Source: Bacteroides faecis MAJ27 (lineage in GTDB: Bacteria > Bacteroidota > Bacteroidia > Bacteroidales > Bacteroidaceae). From it: a stretch of DNA of 64,000 bases. Shown here in pieces: positions 1-8,561 of the stretch; position 1 is the first letter of the stretch; every line of letters begins with the position of its first letter. Position numbers and translations under genes: made by a program. The notes beneath the pieces are model-generated. The model was not told the DNA's origin. It was given only the letters and a program-made list of their open reading frames with translations, and ran no database searches. The DNA is taken from contig NZ_FNNN01000010.1 of the NCBI RefSeq assembly GCF_900106755.1, forward strand, positions 1 through 64,000, read 5' to 3'.

Positions 1-22
1 GATACAAAAACTTTGGGTAATA

Positions 23-56
23 ACAAAGCCCGGGCTTGTGAAAGTCTGGGCTTTGT
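23..56. repeat. 9-bp-stem hairpin at window edge
   Basis: ACAAAGCCC (23-31) pairs with GGGCTTTGT (48-56) around a 16-nt loop. No T tract follows on the plus strand, so it is not a textbook terminator. It may end a transcript entering from the left of the window or be a simple palindrome. Confidence 0.5.
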
Positions 57-60
57 GCAT

Positions 61-93
61 AAAAAAAGGTTGTGCCAGCGTTTTGACACAACC
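61..93 (-). terminator. Rho-independent terminator of operon A
   Basis: Read on the minus strand, GGTTGTG(TC) at 93-85 pairs with (GG)CACAACC ending at 68, followed by seven T residues (67-61). It lies about 90 bp past the stop of the last operon A gene and matches a factor-independent terminator. Confidence 0.8.
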
Positions 94-180
94 TCATTCC
101 TATAAATAGAATTTGTATAAAGTCACTCCCTCTGAAAGTTCTTTTTATTTGAAAATAAAATATCTTTTGTCAGAGTTATA

Positions 181-1236
181 TTATGGTAGCTTGTATAAAA
201 TGATATCGAAGTATGCAAGCAGATATCCTAAGTTTCCTGCGCTTGACGGAGTAGGTGTACTGAATGCCTCCAACCCAACACCATTAATTTCTTTTCCTAC
301 CCAACTGCCGTCATTATAAAATTTAATAGTAAAGGCACCATCAGTAGTTACGTCTGCAGAACCGGAATAAGTGTAGTCAGTACTCCATGAAACACCATTA
401 TCTGTAGTAAACATTGCTGTGTAGAGATAATAAGAACCATATCTTCCTTGATCTGTAGCATTTTGAATTTTCATAATTCCATCTGTGTATGTACAATGAA
501 ATATCGGATTTAGACCGGGTGCAGGAGAACTGAAATTCAGGTCCAGCATCCCTTCTTCCGGTTTTGTTATTTCAATGATTTCTTGGTAATAGTCTTTACC
601 GTCGGAGTATATTGCCTTCCAAGCACCTATAAGATCGTTTATCTCATATTGAGCAATTGTTATGCTTACATCTTTTGCTCCACTTGTCACAGTTACACAA
701 GCACCACGAAGAGTGCCGGTAGTATTGGCTGTGAAATTAAAAGTCACTTTGCCTTCATCATCTTTAGTGTAGCTTAGCCAAGAGGTTGCATCTTCCGGTA
801 TCGTGACTGTAAAAGGTGACGAGCTATCTACATTAATGAATGTTGAGCCTGCACTATTATCGTTTGCAGACTTCAAATGAGATGTATCAATAATGCAAAC
901 TAGTCCTTCTTGATAAACTGCTACCAAAGAAGTCAATACGCCGTCACTAACAGTAATGGTGCCTGCACGGCTCTCTATAGCCGGATTTTCAGTAGCTTTG
1001 GCGGTAACTACACCTCCGGAAACACTCACTGTACACCAATCGACAGACGATGTCGCCTGTAACTCGCGATTAGTCGTTATCTCAATGCTTCCTGTGCCAC
1101 CCGGTGATTTAAAGTACAAATCAGCTTTTGTAACATCCAATGTTTCGGGTGCTGTATACGCATAGTCGTCATCACCACACGAAGTGAAGCAAATCAGGCC
1201 TATCAACAGCAAGAATAAACTATATAACTTCTTCAT
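181..1236 (-). CDS. BACON-domain lipoprotein, last gene of operon A
   Basis: This 351-residue protein begins with a lipoprotein signal peptide ending in FTSC, with Cys20 as the expected lipidated residue. Two BACON-like beta-sandwich repeats follow, roughly residues 34-111 and 112-197; each has the S-W-(C/L) and (R/G)-x(4)-V(T)V pattern and ends in a Q-x-(G/E) strand. The C-terminal 150 residues, starting at LIGAW, look like a beta-rich domain I cannot name. BACON domains often bind carbohydrate or mucin or act as spacers on surface lipoproteins. Its place as fifth gene after SusC and SusD makes it a likely surface accessory of the transporter. Operon B has no equivalent gene; operon C has a longer one. 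The domain call is good, the ligand is unknown. Confidence 0.85.
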   Translation of the reverse strand: MKKLYSLFLLLIGLICFTSCGDDDYAYTAPETLDVTKADLYFKSPGGTGSIEITTNRELQATSSVDWCTVSVSGGVVTAKATENPAIESRAGTITVSDGVLTSLVAVYQEGLVCIIDTSHLKSANDNSAGSTFINVDSSSPFTVTIPEDATSWLSYTKDDEGKVTFNFTANTTGTLRGACVTVTSGAKDVSITIAQYEINDLIGAWKAIYSDGKDYYQEIIEITKPEEGMLDLNFSSPAPGLNPIFHCTYTDGIMKIQNATDQGRYGSYYLYTAMFTTDNGVSWSTDYTYSGSADVTTDGAFTIKFYNDGSWVGKEINGVGLEAFSTPTPSSAGNLGYLLAYFDIILYKLP

Positions 1237-1262
1237 AATTTGTTTACTTTTTCATGTTTCTA

Positions 1263-2519
1263 TTAATCTTGTTTTACTAGCACTGGTTTAATAATTCGTT
1301 GCAAAGCGGCATACCCGTTTGAACTTGTAGGAGGCTGACCTTCGAAGGCAAATGCAAGGAATGAATCAATCGAGTTATCGCCCCATATTCCATTATCGGT
1401 AAATGAAATGGTTAACGGCTCGTCTTTACTATTTACACCATTCATCCCGGTTCCTTCCATCCATGTATAATAACCGGCAACTGTATCCCATCCGCATAAA
1501 TAAATAAAATATCCTGAATAAGTACCTAAATACTGAAATTTGATAGAAAGTGTTCCCAGTGACCGCATATATTCTGCCTGAATCGTTCCTTGACTATAAA
1601 AGCCTGTAATTGTATAAGTTTTATTATCCGGATTATTGATGACCTTAACAGTTGTATTACCCAGCTTATATGTACCAATCAACTGATCGTAAAAACGATA
1701 TCCTTCTGGATAGAAAGCCTCGAATTTAGCATCTACATTTGCATCTGTACATACGTATGAGACATCTTCTGTATCCGCCTTAAATCTAGACATTGTCACA
1801 CCGCCTATTGTCAATGGTTCATATAATTCAATGCCGTCTGAAGTATATACGAACGGGATTTCTTTCTTAGCATCCAGTTCACCTGCTCCTGCATAAGTAA
1901 GAGTAAATACATTTTTATCTTGCATAACCGAACCTATCTCCTTTCCGTTTACTTTTAAGTGGAATGTTCCCAAGAAAATATCTTCTTGTGTTTTAATGAC
2001 AGCCTTCAGATAGTCAGACCATGCTTGTTCTTTCGGCATTGGCACAAGTACAATTGTATTTCTTGTCTTTGTACCACTCAATATTACTTTATCGGGGGCA
2101 GCACTCATAATGGTAAATTGGAATTCACCTGCATATCCTTTCAAAGGTTCGCTAAAGAGGTGCATGATTTCATTATAACTATCAAATGTTAAGACTGGTC
2201 CTGCACTCTGTATGAGCGAATAGAGGCTTGTTACAGATTTATCCGGATCAGCAGATTCACCTGCTATCTTTGCATTTCCGCTCTCATCGAATGATATCAG
2301 CAAGTTATATCCACCGAAAGATAGATCATCGGACGGATAATATTTCATGATCCAGCCATTTTCTGGGGCGATAAGTATCTCTTTATATTTTTTCAGTGCT
2401 TCACTCATGCGGTTAGCCGAAGAATCATTGAAAAAATCTTCTTCTTCGTGCAACGAGCAGGCGCTTACAATCAAAAGTGCCAGCATGCTTATTACGGTAT
2501 ATATTTTCTGTTTTCTCAT
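1263..2519 (-). CDS. DUF4302-type lipoprotein, operon A
   Basis: The protein starts with a lipoprotein signal (MRKQKIYT... then SAC), so I chose the ATG at 2519; an ATG at 2525 and a longer frame reaching 2552 would overlap the upstream stop and add no signal-like sequence. The mature part carries the NGW-I/L-M-(K/E)-Y-(Y/F)-P segment about 45 residues in, a GGYN strand, and a C-terminal region ending in a GYAALQRI-like strand. The same layout is seen at 14427-15746 and 23404-24675. This is the arrangement of the DUF4302 family, lipoproteins of unknown function found beside SusC/SusD and putative zinc peptidase genes. It sits 26 bp from the BACON gene and directly follows the peptidase gene, so the three are co-transcribed. 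Ligand and exact role are unknown. Confidence 0.8.
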   Translation of the reverse strand: MRKQKIYTVISMLALLIVSACSLHEEEDFFNDSSANRMSEALKKYKEILIAPENGWIMKYYPSDDLSFGGYNLLISFDESGNAKIAGESADPDKSVTSLYSLIQSAGPVLTFDSYNEIMHLFSEPLKGYAGEFQFTIMSAAPDKVILSGTKTRNTIVLVPMPKEQAWSDYLKAVIKTQEDIFLGTFHLKVNGKEIGSVMQDKNVFTLTYAGAGELDAKKEIPFVYTSDGIELYEPLTIGGVTMSRFKADTEDVSYVCTDANVDAKFEAFYPEGYRFYDQLIGTYKLGNTTVKVINNPDNKTYTITGFYSQGTIQAEYMRSLGTLSIKFQYLGTYSGYFIYLCGWDTVAGYYTWMEGTGMNGVNSKDEPLTISFTDNGIWGDNSIDSFLAFAFEGQPPTSSNGYAALQRIIKPVLVKQD

Positions 2520-2544
2520 AATCATTTTATTAAATGCGTTATAC

Positions 2545-3453
2545 TTAATCAAGTGATTCCAAATCTAATTCTGAAATATCTCCCATTCGTCGCTGAACAA
2601 TCTTTTCAAGCTCATCAATATCGATAGACCACTTTGTGCTCAAATATTCTTTTACTAAAGCAAATTTTTTAAGTAATTTTGGTGAGCCGGAATCTCCTGC
2701 AAGTTCTAGCATCTTTTCCCAATATGGTTTACCATAAACTACATAGAAAGATAGAATTTCAACGAAGTCTTCACCCGGTTCGGAAGATGCGTATGCGCTG
2801 ATATAACCCATTTTAAGAGCTTCACTACTACCCATGGTTTCATAGTCACCTACGTTTACCCAACTAGGACCTTGATAGTCTGTCGAGATTGTCTTGAAAT
2901 CTGTTGAATAATCCTTAGTTTGTTGGAGGATATGTCCGAACTCGTGAAACATGGTTTTGATAAAATAATACTTGATGAGACCCAAATCCGGATTTTCTAT
3001 ATCCAGCAGGTTTACCTTATTCAAGAATATTTTCATTCCCCCTTCAGCGGTTCCCAGTACTTCGGACATGTCTTCTTTATACTCTGACGAACCTATAAGT
3101 TGAATCATACGTGGCGAATACTGACGAAGGAAATCGCGCCCCAGCAGTTCATTGTATGCGTCCACCCATAAATGTTTCACCAATTTAGCCACTGCAATCG
3201 ACTTATCATATTCTGCCGGTACTACGTTGTATTCAACATGTGCTTCTTTGTCAGAGTAGCGGTATTCAAACTGTATGTTGTACGGGTAAGTATAATTGTT
3301 CAATACCCATCGGTCGAAATCATTTTGCGTAGAAGTATCCACGCCATCAGGAAATATACTTTTAGAATCGAGCTCTCCATCGTTGCCGCAAGAAACGAAC
3401 GAAACGAGAGTCGTAAAAGCCATTATTAAATAATATATCTTGTTCATATTCAT
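2545..3453 (-). CDS. Putative zinc metallopeptidase lipoprotein, operon A
   Basis: A 302-residue lipoprotein: the signal ends in SFVSC. The central motif HEFGH matches HExxH, where both histidines bind zinc and the glutamate is catalytic. About 60 residues later EDFVEI offers a third, gluzincin-like glutamate ligand. The family resembles the putative zinc-binding metallopeptidases (Peptidase_Mx1 type) that accompany SusC/SusD pairs. Paralogues at 13521-14414 (HEFAH) and 22512-23390 (HEFTH) keep all these residues, so activity is plausible. The position between SusD and the DUF4302 protein suggests it trims or releases a peptide or protein-linked ligand at the cell surface; that is inference. 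The second ATG, two codons in, is an equally possible start. Confidence 0.85.
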   Translation of the reverse strand: MNMNKIYYLIMAFTTLVSFVSCGNDGELDSKSIFPDGVDTSTQNDFDRWVLNNYTYPYNIQFEYRYSDKEAHVEYNVVPAEYDKSIAVAKLVKHLWVDAYNELLGRDFLRQYSPRMIQLIGSSEYKEDMSEVLGTAEGGMKIFLNKVNLLDIENPDLGLIKYYFIKTMFHEFGHILQQTKDYSTDFKTISTDYQGPSWVNVGDYETMGSSEALKMGYISAYASSEPGEDFVEILSFYVVYGKPYWEKMLELAGDSGSPKLLKKFALVKEYLSTKWSIDIDELEKIVQRRMGDISELDLESLD

Positions 3454-3474
3454 GCTTTTTTAAAATAGTTCGTA

Positions 3475-5055
3475 TTAGTTGCGTGGATTTGCAGGTACTC
3501 CTGCAGAAGTAACATCTTGTGGAAGTTGCCATGCGCGGCGTAAGTCGTCCTTAGCTAGCACGATAGGGGTTTCGCCATCGCGATTATGAGAAAACTCTAT
3601 TCCATAGCGTCTTATATCGAGCCACCGTAAGCCTTCATGTACTGTTTCCACACGGCGAAGATGCAGTACACATTGAATCAGGTTTTCCTGATCGCCATCG
3701 GCTACTGTTATACCTACAGGATTCAATTTCTTTTTGATGGTGCGTTGCCCAGTACTCTCAGGTACAGTAGGCATATAGGCTATGTTTGAATAAAAATTTA
3801 CCAGTTCTGTCCTACTCATTGCTTTATAATTTATAGAGTGTGTTTTCAGCCAGTAGTTGATATCTTGTACGGCGGCATCCAGATTCCCACTTAGTATATA
3901 AGCCTCAGCTCGGCAAAGTAACGTTTCATCTGTAGTGAACATCGGAACAACCAAATGTAAGGAACCGATGCCAGCAGCTTTGTCTGAATATTCAAAATAA
4001 GCATTCATTTTCGGTACAAAAGCCTTCTGTGTCAATCCGAATAACTTATTTATTGTTCGCAAATTAGTGTAGCTTCCCCAGGGACCGGCTGCTTGTGGTC
4101 CTTCTGCTGCAAAAAGTGTATTGGCGTTGCCATATCGATTATTACGACCTGCATAAGGACCATGGGCATATCCCCAAACTGATAGAATGGGACTTAGCAT
4201 TAAATTAGCACGATCGGATATTGAGATATAAGTGTCGCCGATATATTCCAGATCTGATGGAAGAGAGTTCAAACTTGCCCAGTCGCGCAATACATCCGTC
4301 GGGTCATCCGTTCCAAGTACTACATTGGCATATTCAATAGCTTTTGTATAGTTTGACTTGTCGCTATGCGTGTAGTACAAATAGAAGCGAGTTGCAAAAG
4401 CATAAGCTGCTTTGCGGTTGAAATGGTATTTAGGCACAGAATAAATATCCTCATCGATTAGTGGGAGTCCTTTCTCAAGGTCTTTGGCTATCTGAGCATA
4501 GACTTCTGCTATTGTACCGCGTGAAGGCAATTCCATTGGTTTTGTCTCGGGAACAAGTATATAAGGGATTCCCATATCCGTATCTGCTGTCTGTGCGTTG
4601 TAGGGCATACAGAACGTATTGGCCAATACAAAATGCCAATAAGCACGACAAAGTAGCGCTTCACCTTTTTGTGGGTTCAAGCTGACCGGGTCCCCCATTT
4701 CTTCAATAGCTTGCAAAGCCATATTGGCTGAGGAAATTGCACTATAACAACCTTGCCAGATGCCATTCGGATCATCGTCATCTACTTCGCTGACGTCTTG
4801 CCAAAGATAATATTGAGTAATTGACTTCCAGTAAGGATTATATTTTGCTCCACTATCCATTGTGTTGTCCGAAGATAGCTCGTAGAACATGATTGGATAG
4901 GTTTGCGAATAGGCAGATACTAGTATATCTGTTATCTTTTTCTCGTTGTTTACTTCTGTGCGACTGTCTGGCATTGTGTCCAAAAAGTCGTTGCAAGAAG
5001 AAAACATAATTGATGCTCCTAAGGCAGCAACATATATTAAATTTCTTTTTTTCAT
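3475..5055 (-). CDS. SusD/RagB-like nutrient-binding lipoprotein, operon A
   Basis: This 526-residue protein has a lipoprotein signal ending in FSSC followed by NDFLDTMPDSR, the usual SusD N-terminal signature. The TPR-rich core carries the conserved CRAYWHFVL helix and, near the C-terminus, the RR-x-E-x(6)-LRWLDIRRYG element seen in RagB/SusD proteins. SusD proteins form the surface lid of the SusC barrel and bind the ligand before import. It starts 15 bp after the susC stop and is clearly co-transcribed. Its expression depends on the invertible segment at 8174-8788, so it should be silent in the orientation shown here. Confidence 0.95.
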   Translation of the reverse strand: MKKRNLIYVAALGASIMFSSCNDFLDTMPDSRTEVNNEKKITDILVSAYSQTYPIMFYELSSDNTMDSGAKYNPYWKSITQYYLWQDVSEVDDDDPNGIWQGCYSAISSANMALQAIEEMGDPVSLNPQKGEALLCRAYWHFVLANTFCMPYNAQTADTDMGIPYILVPETKPMELPSRGTIAEVYAQIAKDLEKGLPLIDEDIYSVPKYHFNRKAAYAFATRFYLYYTHSDKSNYTKAIEYANVVLGTDDPTDVLRDWASLNSLPSDLEYIGDTYISISDRANLMLSPILSVWGYAHGPYAGRNNRYGNANTLFAAEGPQAAGPWGSYTNLRTINKLFGLTQKAFVPKMNAYFEYSDKAAGIGSLHLVVPMFTTDETLLCRAEAYILSGNLDAAVQDINYWLKTHSINYKAMSRTELVNFYSNIAYMPTVPESTGQRTIKKKLNPVGITVADGDQENLIQCVLHLRRVETVHEGLRWLDIRRYGIEFSHNRDGETPIVLAKDDLRRAWQLPQDVTSAGVPANPRN

Positions 5056-5070
5056 AATCTTCTAATTACT

Positions 5071-8000
5071 TTAAAGTCCAACACGTAATGTTAAGGTAAA
5101 TTGTTTAGGCACTGGAGACGCTACACCACCGGTATTAAAGAACTCAGGATCCTGTCCGTTCAGTTTCTTGTCTGCATAGATCAGGAAGAGGTTGGTCGCT
5201 TGCAACTTCAATGAAAGGTTGTTAAGTTTCCATGGTTGTATCCACTTTTTAGGAAAATCATATCCGAAAGAGATCTCTTTCATCCGGATAAAATCACCTT
5301 TTGCTACACGAGCTGTAGAATAATTATATGCATTATAAGCATAATTGAGCTGTGAATCTTGTTGATTCATAAGCTTATCTGCGATTACAGGAATAGTAGT
5401 TACTTGTTCGTCACCCGGCAATGTCCATCTATTCTTAAATTCACGAGGCATTGAGGTCAAGTCAGAATATTTATTCTTGAATACCGGGTCAAGACGTACT
5501 ACATTCCCAAATGAATAAGTGATGAATAGGTTTAGATTAAAGCCTTTATAACGGAATGTATTGCCAAAACTTCCTGTAATTGTAGGATCTGTAGGACCTT
5601 CATAAACCAGATGTTCTTTTTTTATTGTTTCCTGAAAGTTCAGATCGCTGACTGTTAGGTTTCCACTTTCGTTGATGAATGTTGGTTGACCATATTGATT
5701 CAATCCTTGGAAATCGATAGAAAAGAGAGAACGGACAGGATAGCCTGCCATTGTGAATCCGGTACCACTGATCATCTCAATGATGCGTGAGTTAGAATGC
5801 AGATCAGTTACTTCATTTTTGGCATGTGAGAAAATAAAGTCTGAATTCCAGTCGAAATCTTTTGTCTTTATATTCTTAGTTGATAAAGTGAATTCCACAC
5901 CATGACTTTTCATGCTTGCCACGTTTGCATATTTGGTGATTTTAACGCCTGTACCTGCTGAGTTGACCAAACCGATCAAATCGAAGTTGTTACGTTTATA
6001 CCAGTCAAAAGCCAAGTTAATGCGATTCTCTATGAATCCTACTTCGGCACCGATATTCAGCTCATGCTTTTTTTCGTATGTTAAATCACTGTTTTCTGCT
6101 TCGATAATTTGCAGTCCACTCTCCTTAACGTTCGTAAAAGGACGCCATGGGTTATAGCTCTGGACAATGGCCAGCGAGTTTGTTACGTTGGCAGGACCAC
6201 GATCGGCAGTCAGTGAATAAGAAGCTTTTAGTGTGAAATTAGATACGGCAGGCTCCATATATTTCCAGAACTTCTCTTCATGTGCATTCCATGCACCAGA
6301 AACGTTCCATGTGGGTAACCATCGTGCAGAACGGCTCTTACCTAATTTATTGGTTCCTTCATAACGTGCTGTACCACTTATAGTATATCGTCCTTGGTAA
6401 GAATAGGTAGCTGTGCCGAAAAAAGCAACTGATCGTGAAGCAGTAGGCTGCACTGTATAATATTGTGCGTTTTCTTCACTGCCCTGCTTAAAGTATAAGT
6501 AATTGTAAGCACCAAGCATTCCATTGTCATACTGCATCCCGGCTCCGTTGAACCATGTTTGAACACGATCTACCGAATTGGCTTCCATACCACCGAAGAA
6601 ATTGAATATATGGCTTTCATTATATACATCGTTGTAGCTGGCCGTAGCACGGAAGTCCCAACTATTCATAGAGTATTTGGTTTCTTTATAAAATCCTCCG
6701 ATTGGTAGTACGCTTACCGGTAATGAGTTTGGTTTGTCGGGATCAGTATAAAGCCACGGATTAGCATCGCGCATGGTGGCGTCATCCATAGCGCGATAAG
6801 CCCATGCTTGGTTAGAATAATCTTTGATATAATGCGATTGAGTAGTTGTAGAATATTTGTAAGCTCCTAATACAGCTAATTCCACTCTTGAAATAGGACG
6901 ATATTTTAACTCTGCCTGGAATTTACTATCAAGAACGTTTAAGTCCATATAGTTGTTTTCCAACTCATTAATAATGTTGAATGGAGCGTAGTTTCTGACA
7001 TAATATTCATTAGGGTCAAGCGTACGTGAGGTATTTAATGCATAAGAGTAGGGGTTGATGTCGAAATCACGTTTTACTTCTCCACTTACTACGTCAATAC
7101 TTGATCCCAGTGTTCCAGGCGCCTTTTGCTTGCGATATGCAGCATTCCCAATCAGATTTAAATCTACCTTCTTACCCAAGTGGTACAATGCATTTATGTT
7201 AGCTGTGTAACGTTGTACAGAACTTTTTTCAGTCCATCCTGGATCATCCATAAAGCTAAGTGAAGTATAGTAGGATGCTTTTTCAGTTCCAGTGGAAAGG
7301 CTTATAGCATGATTGTGCATTACGTTTGTATTGAACAGTTCGTCAAACCAGTCCGTGTTGCGGAATTCTGCTTCACGTAGATAAGCATTTCGTGCAGCTT
7401 CAGTATTCAGTAGTCCAAAACCACCTGTTGCTGGGTTATAATCATTAATTAAGTGATACATTTTACCGTATACACCGCTATTATTTGCGCGATAAGTTCC
7501 TGCAAGCGTCAAATAACCATTGGCTTCCAATTCTTTATACACACCCATCTGTTCTTGTGAGTTCATTATATTAAAGTCCTTGTATTTGGGCTTCATACGC
7601 ATAGTAAATTCACCTGTGTAGTTGATACGGCTTGTTCCTGCTTTACCTTTCTTAGTGGTTACTACAATCACACCTGCCATAGCCCGCGCGCCATAAATAG
7701 AGGTTGCTGAACCATCTTTCAAAATCTGAAAAGTCTCAATGTCGTCAGAGTTAAGACCTGCGATGGCTGAACTGATTAGTGTTTCTGCATTACCGGATGA
7801 GAGATCGTCCGCGCTTACTTCTGTTACATCTTCCATGATAACGCCATCTACTACCCAAAGTGGTTTTGAACTACCATAAATAGAAGTGGCGCCACGAACG
7901 CGGATTTTAGGAGCTGTACCAAACGTGCCGGATACATTTTGAACTGATACACCCGCAGAGCGGCCTTCCAATGCACGGCTGATTTCCGGCATGCCGTCAA

Positions 8001-8361
8001 TCTTAACATTAGCTGCTGATAATTGATCCGCAGCTCCTGTAAACAGACGTTTATCCATCTTCTGCATACCAGTTACAACGACTTCTTCTAAGACTTCTGC
8101 ATCTGGTTGTAATACAACTTTTATCGTTCCTGCTTTGATAGGAACTTCCTGAGTTTTCATTCCGATGTAGCTAATCTTCAAAGTTCTAGAAGAACTTGGT
8201 GTTTTATCCTTCTTGATGCAATAAACAAAAATGTACATCTTCGTCAATAAACGATTTTTATACAAATTACCTATAGCTAAGATATTTTTTCTATTATTGA
8301 CTGTCTTAAACAATCGTAATGCAATGACAATACTGACATAAAGACAATTTATGCAATCCAA
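5071..8361 (-). CDS. SusC-like TonB transporter, operon A, silent form lacking its N-terminal exon
   Basis: The homologous coding part runs from 8199 (codon P of P-S-S-S-R-T) to 5071: 1042 residues including the end of the carboxypeptidase-regulatory-like domain, the plug (EEVVVTG, RIRGATS-type and DGVIMED segments, ILKDGSATSIYG) and the barrel with a C-terminal LTLRVGL. Upstream of 8200 the frame stays open to 8361, but those residues look like translated non-coding DNA, with no signal peptide. The missing promoter, start and first 67 codons lie in the neighbouring invertible segment and now serve operon B. Inversion between the repeats at 8174-8200 and 8762-8788 would give a 1109-residue protein, matching the 1103 residues of the B paralogue. 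I therefore read it as an intact but switched-OFF gene, not a decayed one. Confidence 0.93.
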   Translation of the reverse strand: MDCINCLYVSIVIALRLFKTVNNRKNILAIGNLYKNRLLTKMYIFVYCIKKDKTPSSSRTLKISYIGMKTQEVPIKAGTIKVVLQPDAEVLEEVVVTGMQKMDKRLFTGAADQLSAANVKIDGMPEISRALEGRSAGVSVQNVSGTFGTAPKIRVRGATSIYGSSKPLWVVDGVIMEDVTEVSADDLSSGNAETLISSAIAGLNSDDIETFQILKDGSATSIYGARAMAGVIVVTTKKGKAGTSRINYTGEFTMRMKPKYKDFNIMNSQEQMGVYKELEANGYLTLAGTYRANNSGVYGKMYHLINDYNPATGGFGLLNTEAARNAYLREAEFRNTDWFDELFNTNVMHNHAISLSTGTEKASYYTSLSFMDDPGWTEKSSVQRYTANINALYHLGKKVDLNLIGNAAYRKQKAPGTLGSSIDVVSGEVKRDFDINPYSYALNTSRTLDPNEYYVRNYAPFNIINELENNYMDLNVLDSKFQAELKYRPISRVELAVLGAYKYSTTTQSHYIKDYSNQAWAYRAMDDATMRDANPWLYTDPDKPNSLPVSVLPIGGFYKETKYSMNSWDFRATASYNDVYNESHIFNFFGGMEANSVDRVQTWFNGAGMQYDNGMLGAYNYLYFKQGSEENAQYYTVQPTASRSVAFFGTATYSYQGRYTISGTARYEGTNKLGKSRSARWLPTWNVSGAWNAHEEKFWKYMEPAVSNFTLKASYSLTADRGPANVTNSLAIVQSYNPWRPFTNVKESGLQIIEAENSDLTYEKKHELNIGAEVGFIENRINLAFDWYKRNNFDLIGLVNSAGTGVKITKYANVASMKSHGVEFTLSTKNIKTKDFDWNSDFIFSHAKNEVTDLHSNSRIIEMISGTGFTMAGYPVRSLFSIDFQGLNQYGQPTFINESGNLTVSDLNFQETIKKEHLVYEGPTDPTITGSFGNTFRYKGFNLNLFITYSFGNVVRLDPVFKNKYSDLTSMPREFKNRWTLPGDEQVTTIPVIADKLMNQQDSQLNYAYNAYNYSTARVAKGDFIRMKEISFGYDFPKKWIQPWKLNNLSLKLQATNLFLIYADKKLNGQDPEFFNTGGVASPVPKQFTLTLRVGL
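8174..8200 (-). repeat. Inverted repeat, A-side crossover site
   Basis: On the minus strand this 27-bp repeat begins ACCAAGTTCTTCTAGAACTT and continues to GAAGAT. It is the perfect reverse complement of 8762-8788. Within it AAGTTCT-TCT-AGAACTT forms a dyad with 7-bp arms and a 3-bp centre, the shape expected of a recombinase site. It encodes P-S-S-S-R-T-L-K. Confidence 0.92.
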
Positions 8362-8475
8362 AAATTGATAAAATATGATATTTGCTTTCTAAATGATAAA
8401 ATATAGCAAACAAAGAGCAATTCCTGCTATTAATATGAATATACAAGTATTTTCAAATAAATTTTCATATTTTGT

Positions 8476-8505
8476 TTTGTATTTATAAATATGTGCTTAT
8501 ATTTG
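8476..8505 (+). promoter_or_regulatory. Promoter inside the A/B invertible segment, now driving operon B
   Basis: TTTG at 8476-8479 and TATATTTG at 8498-8505 are separated by 18 bp and match the Bacteroides primary sigma consensus. The start codon is 56 bp downstream. Because it lies between the inverted repeats, the promoter moves with the segment and would serve operon A after inversion. Confidence 0.75.
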
Positions 8506-8561
8506 TGAAATCACACTTATAAAATAAGCGGATTATTAATTATTAATAATAAAGCGTGTTT

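Noticed and set aside
8201..8361. The 5' extension of the operon A susC frame up to 8361
   Set aside because: The open frame continues by chance into the invertible segment. The residues have no signal peptide and no SusC similarity, so the start there is not a natural one.
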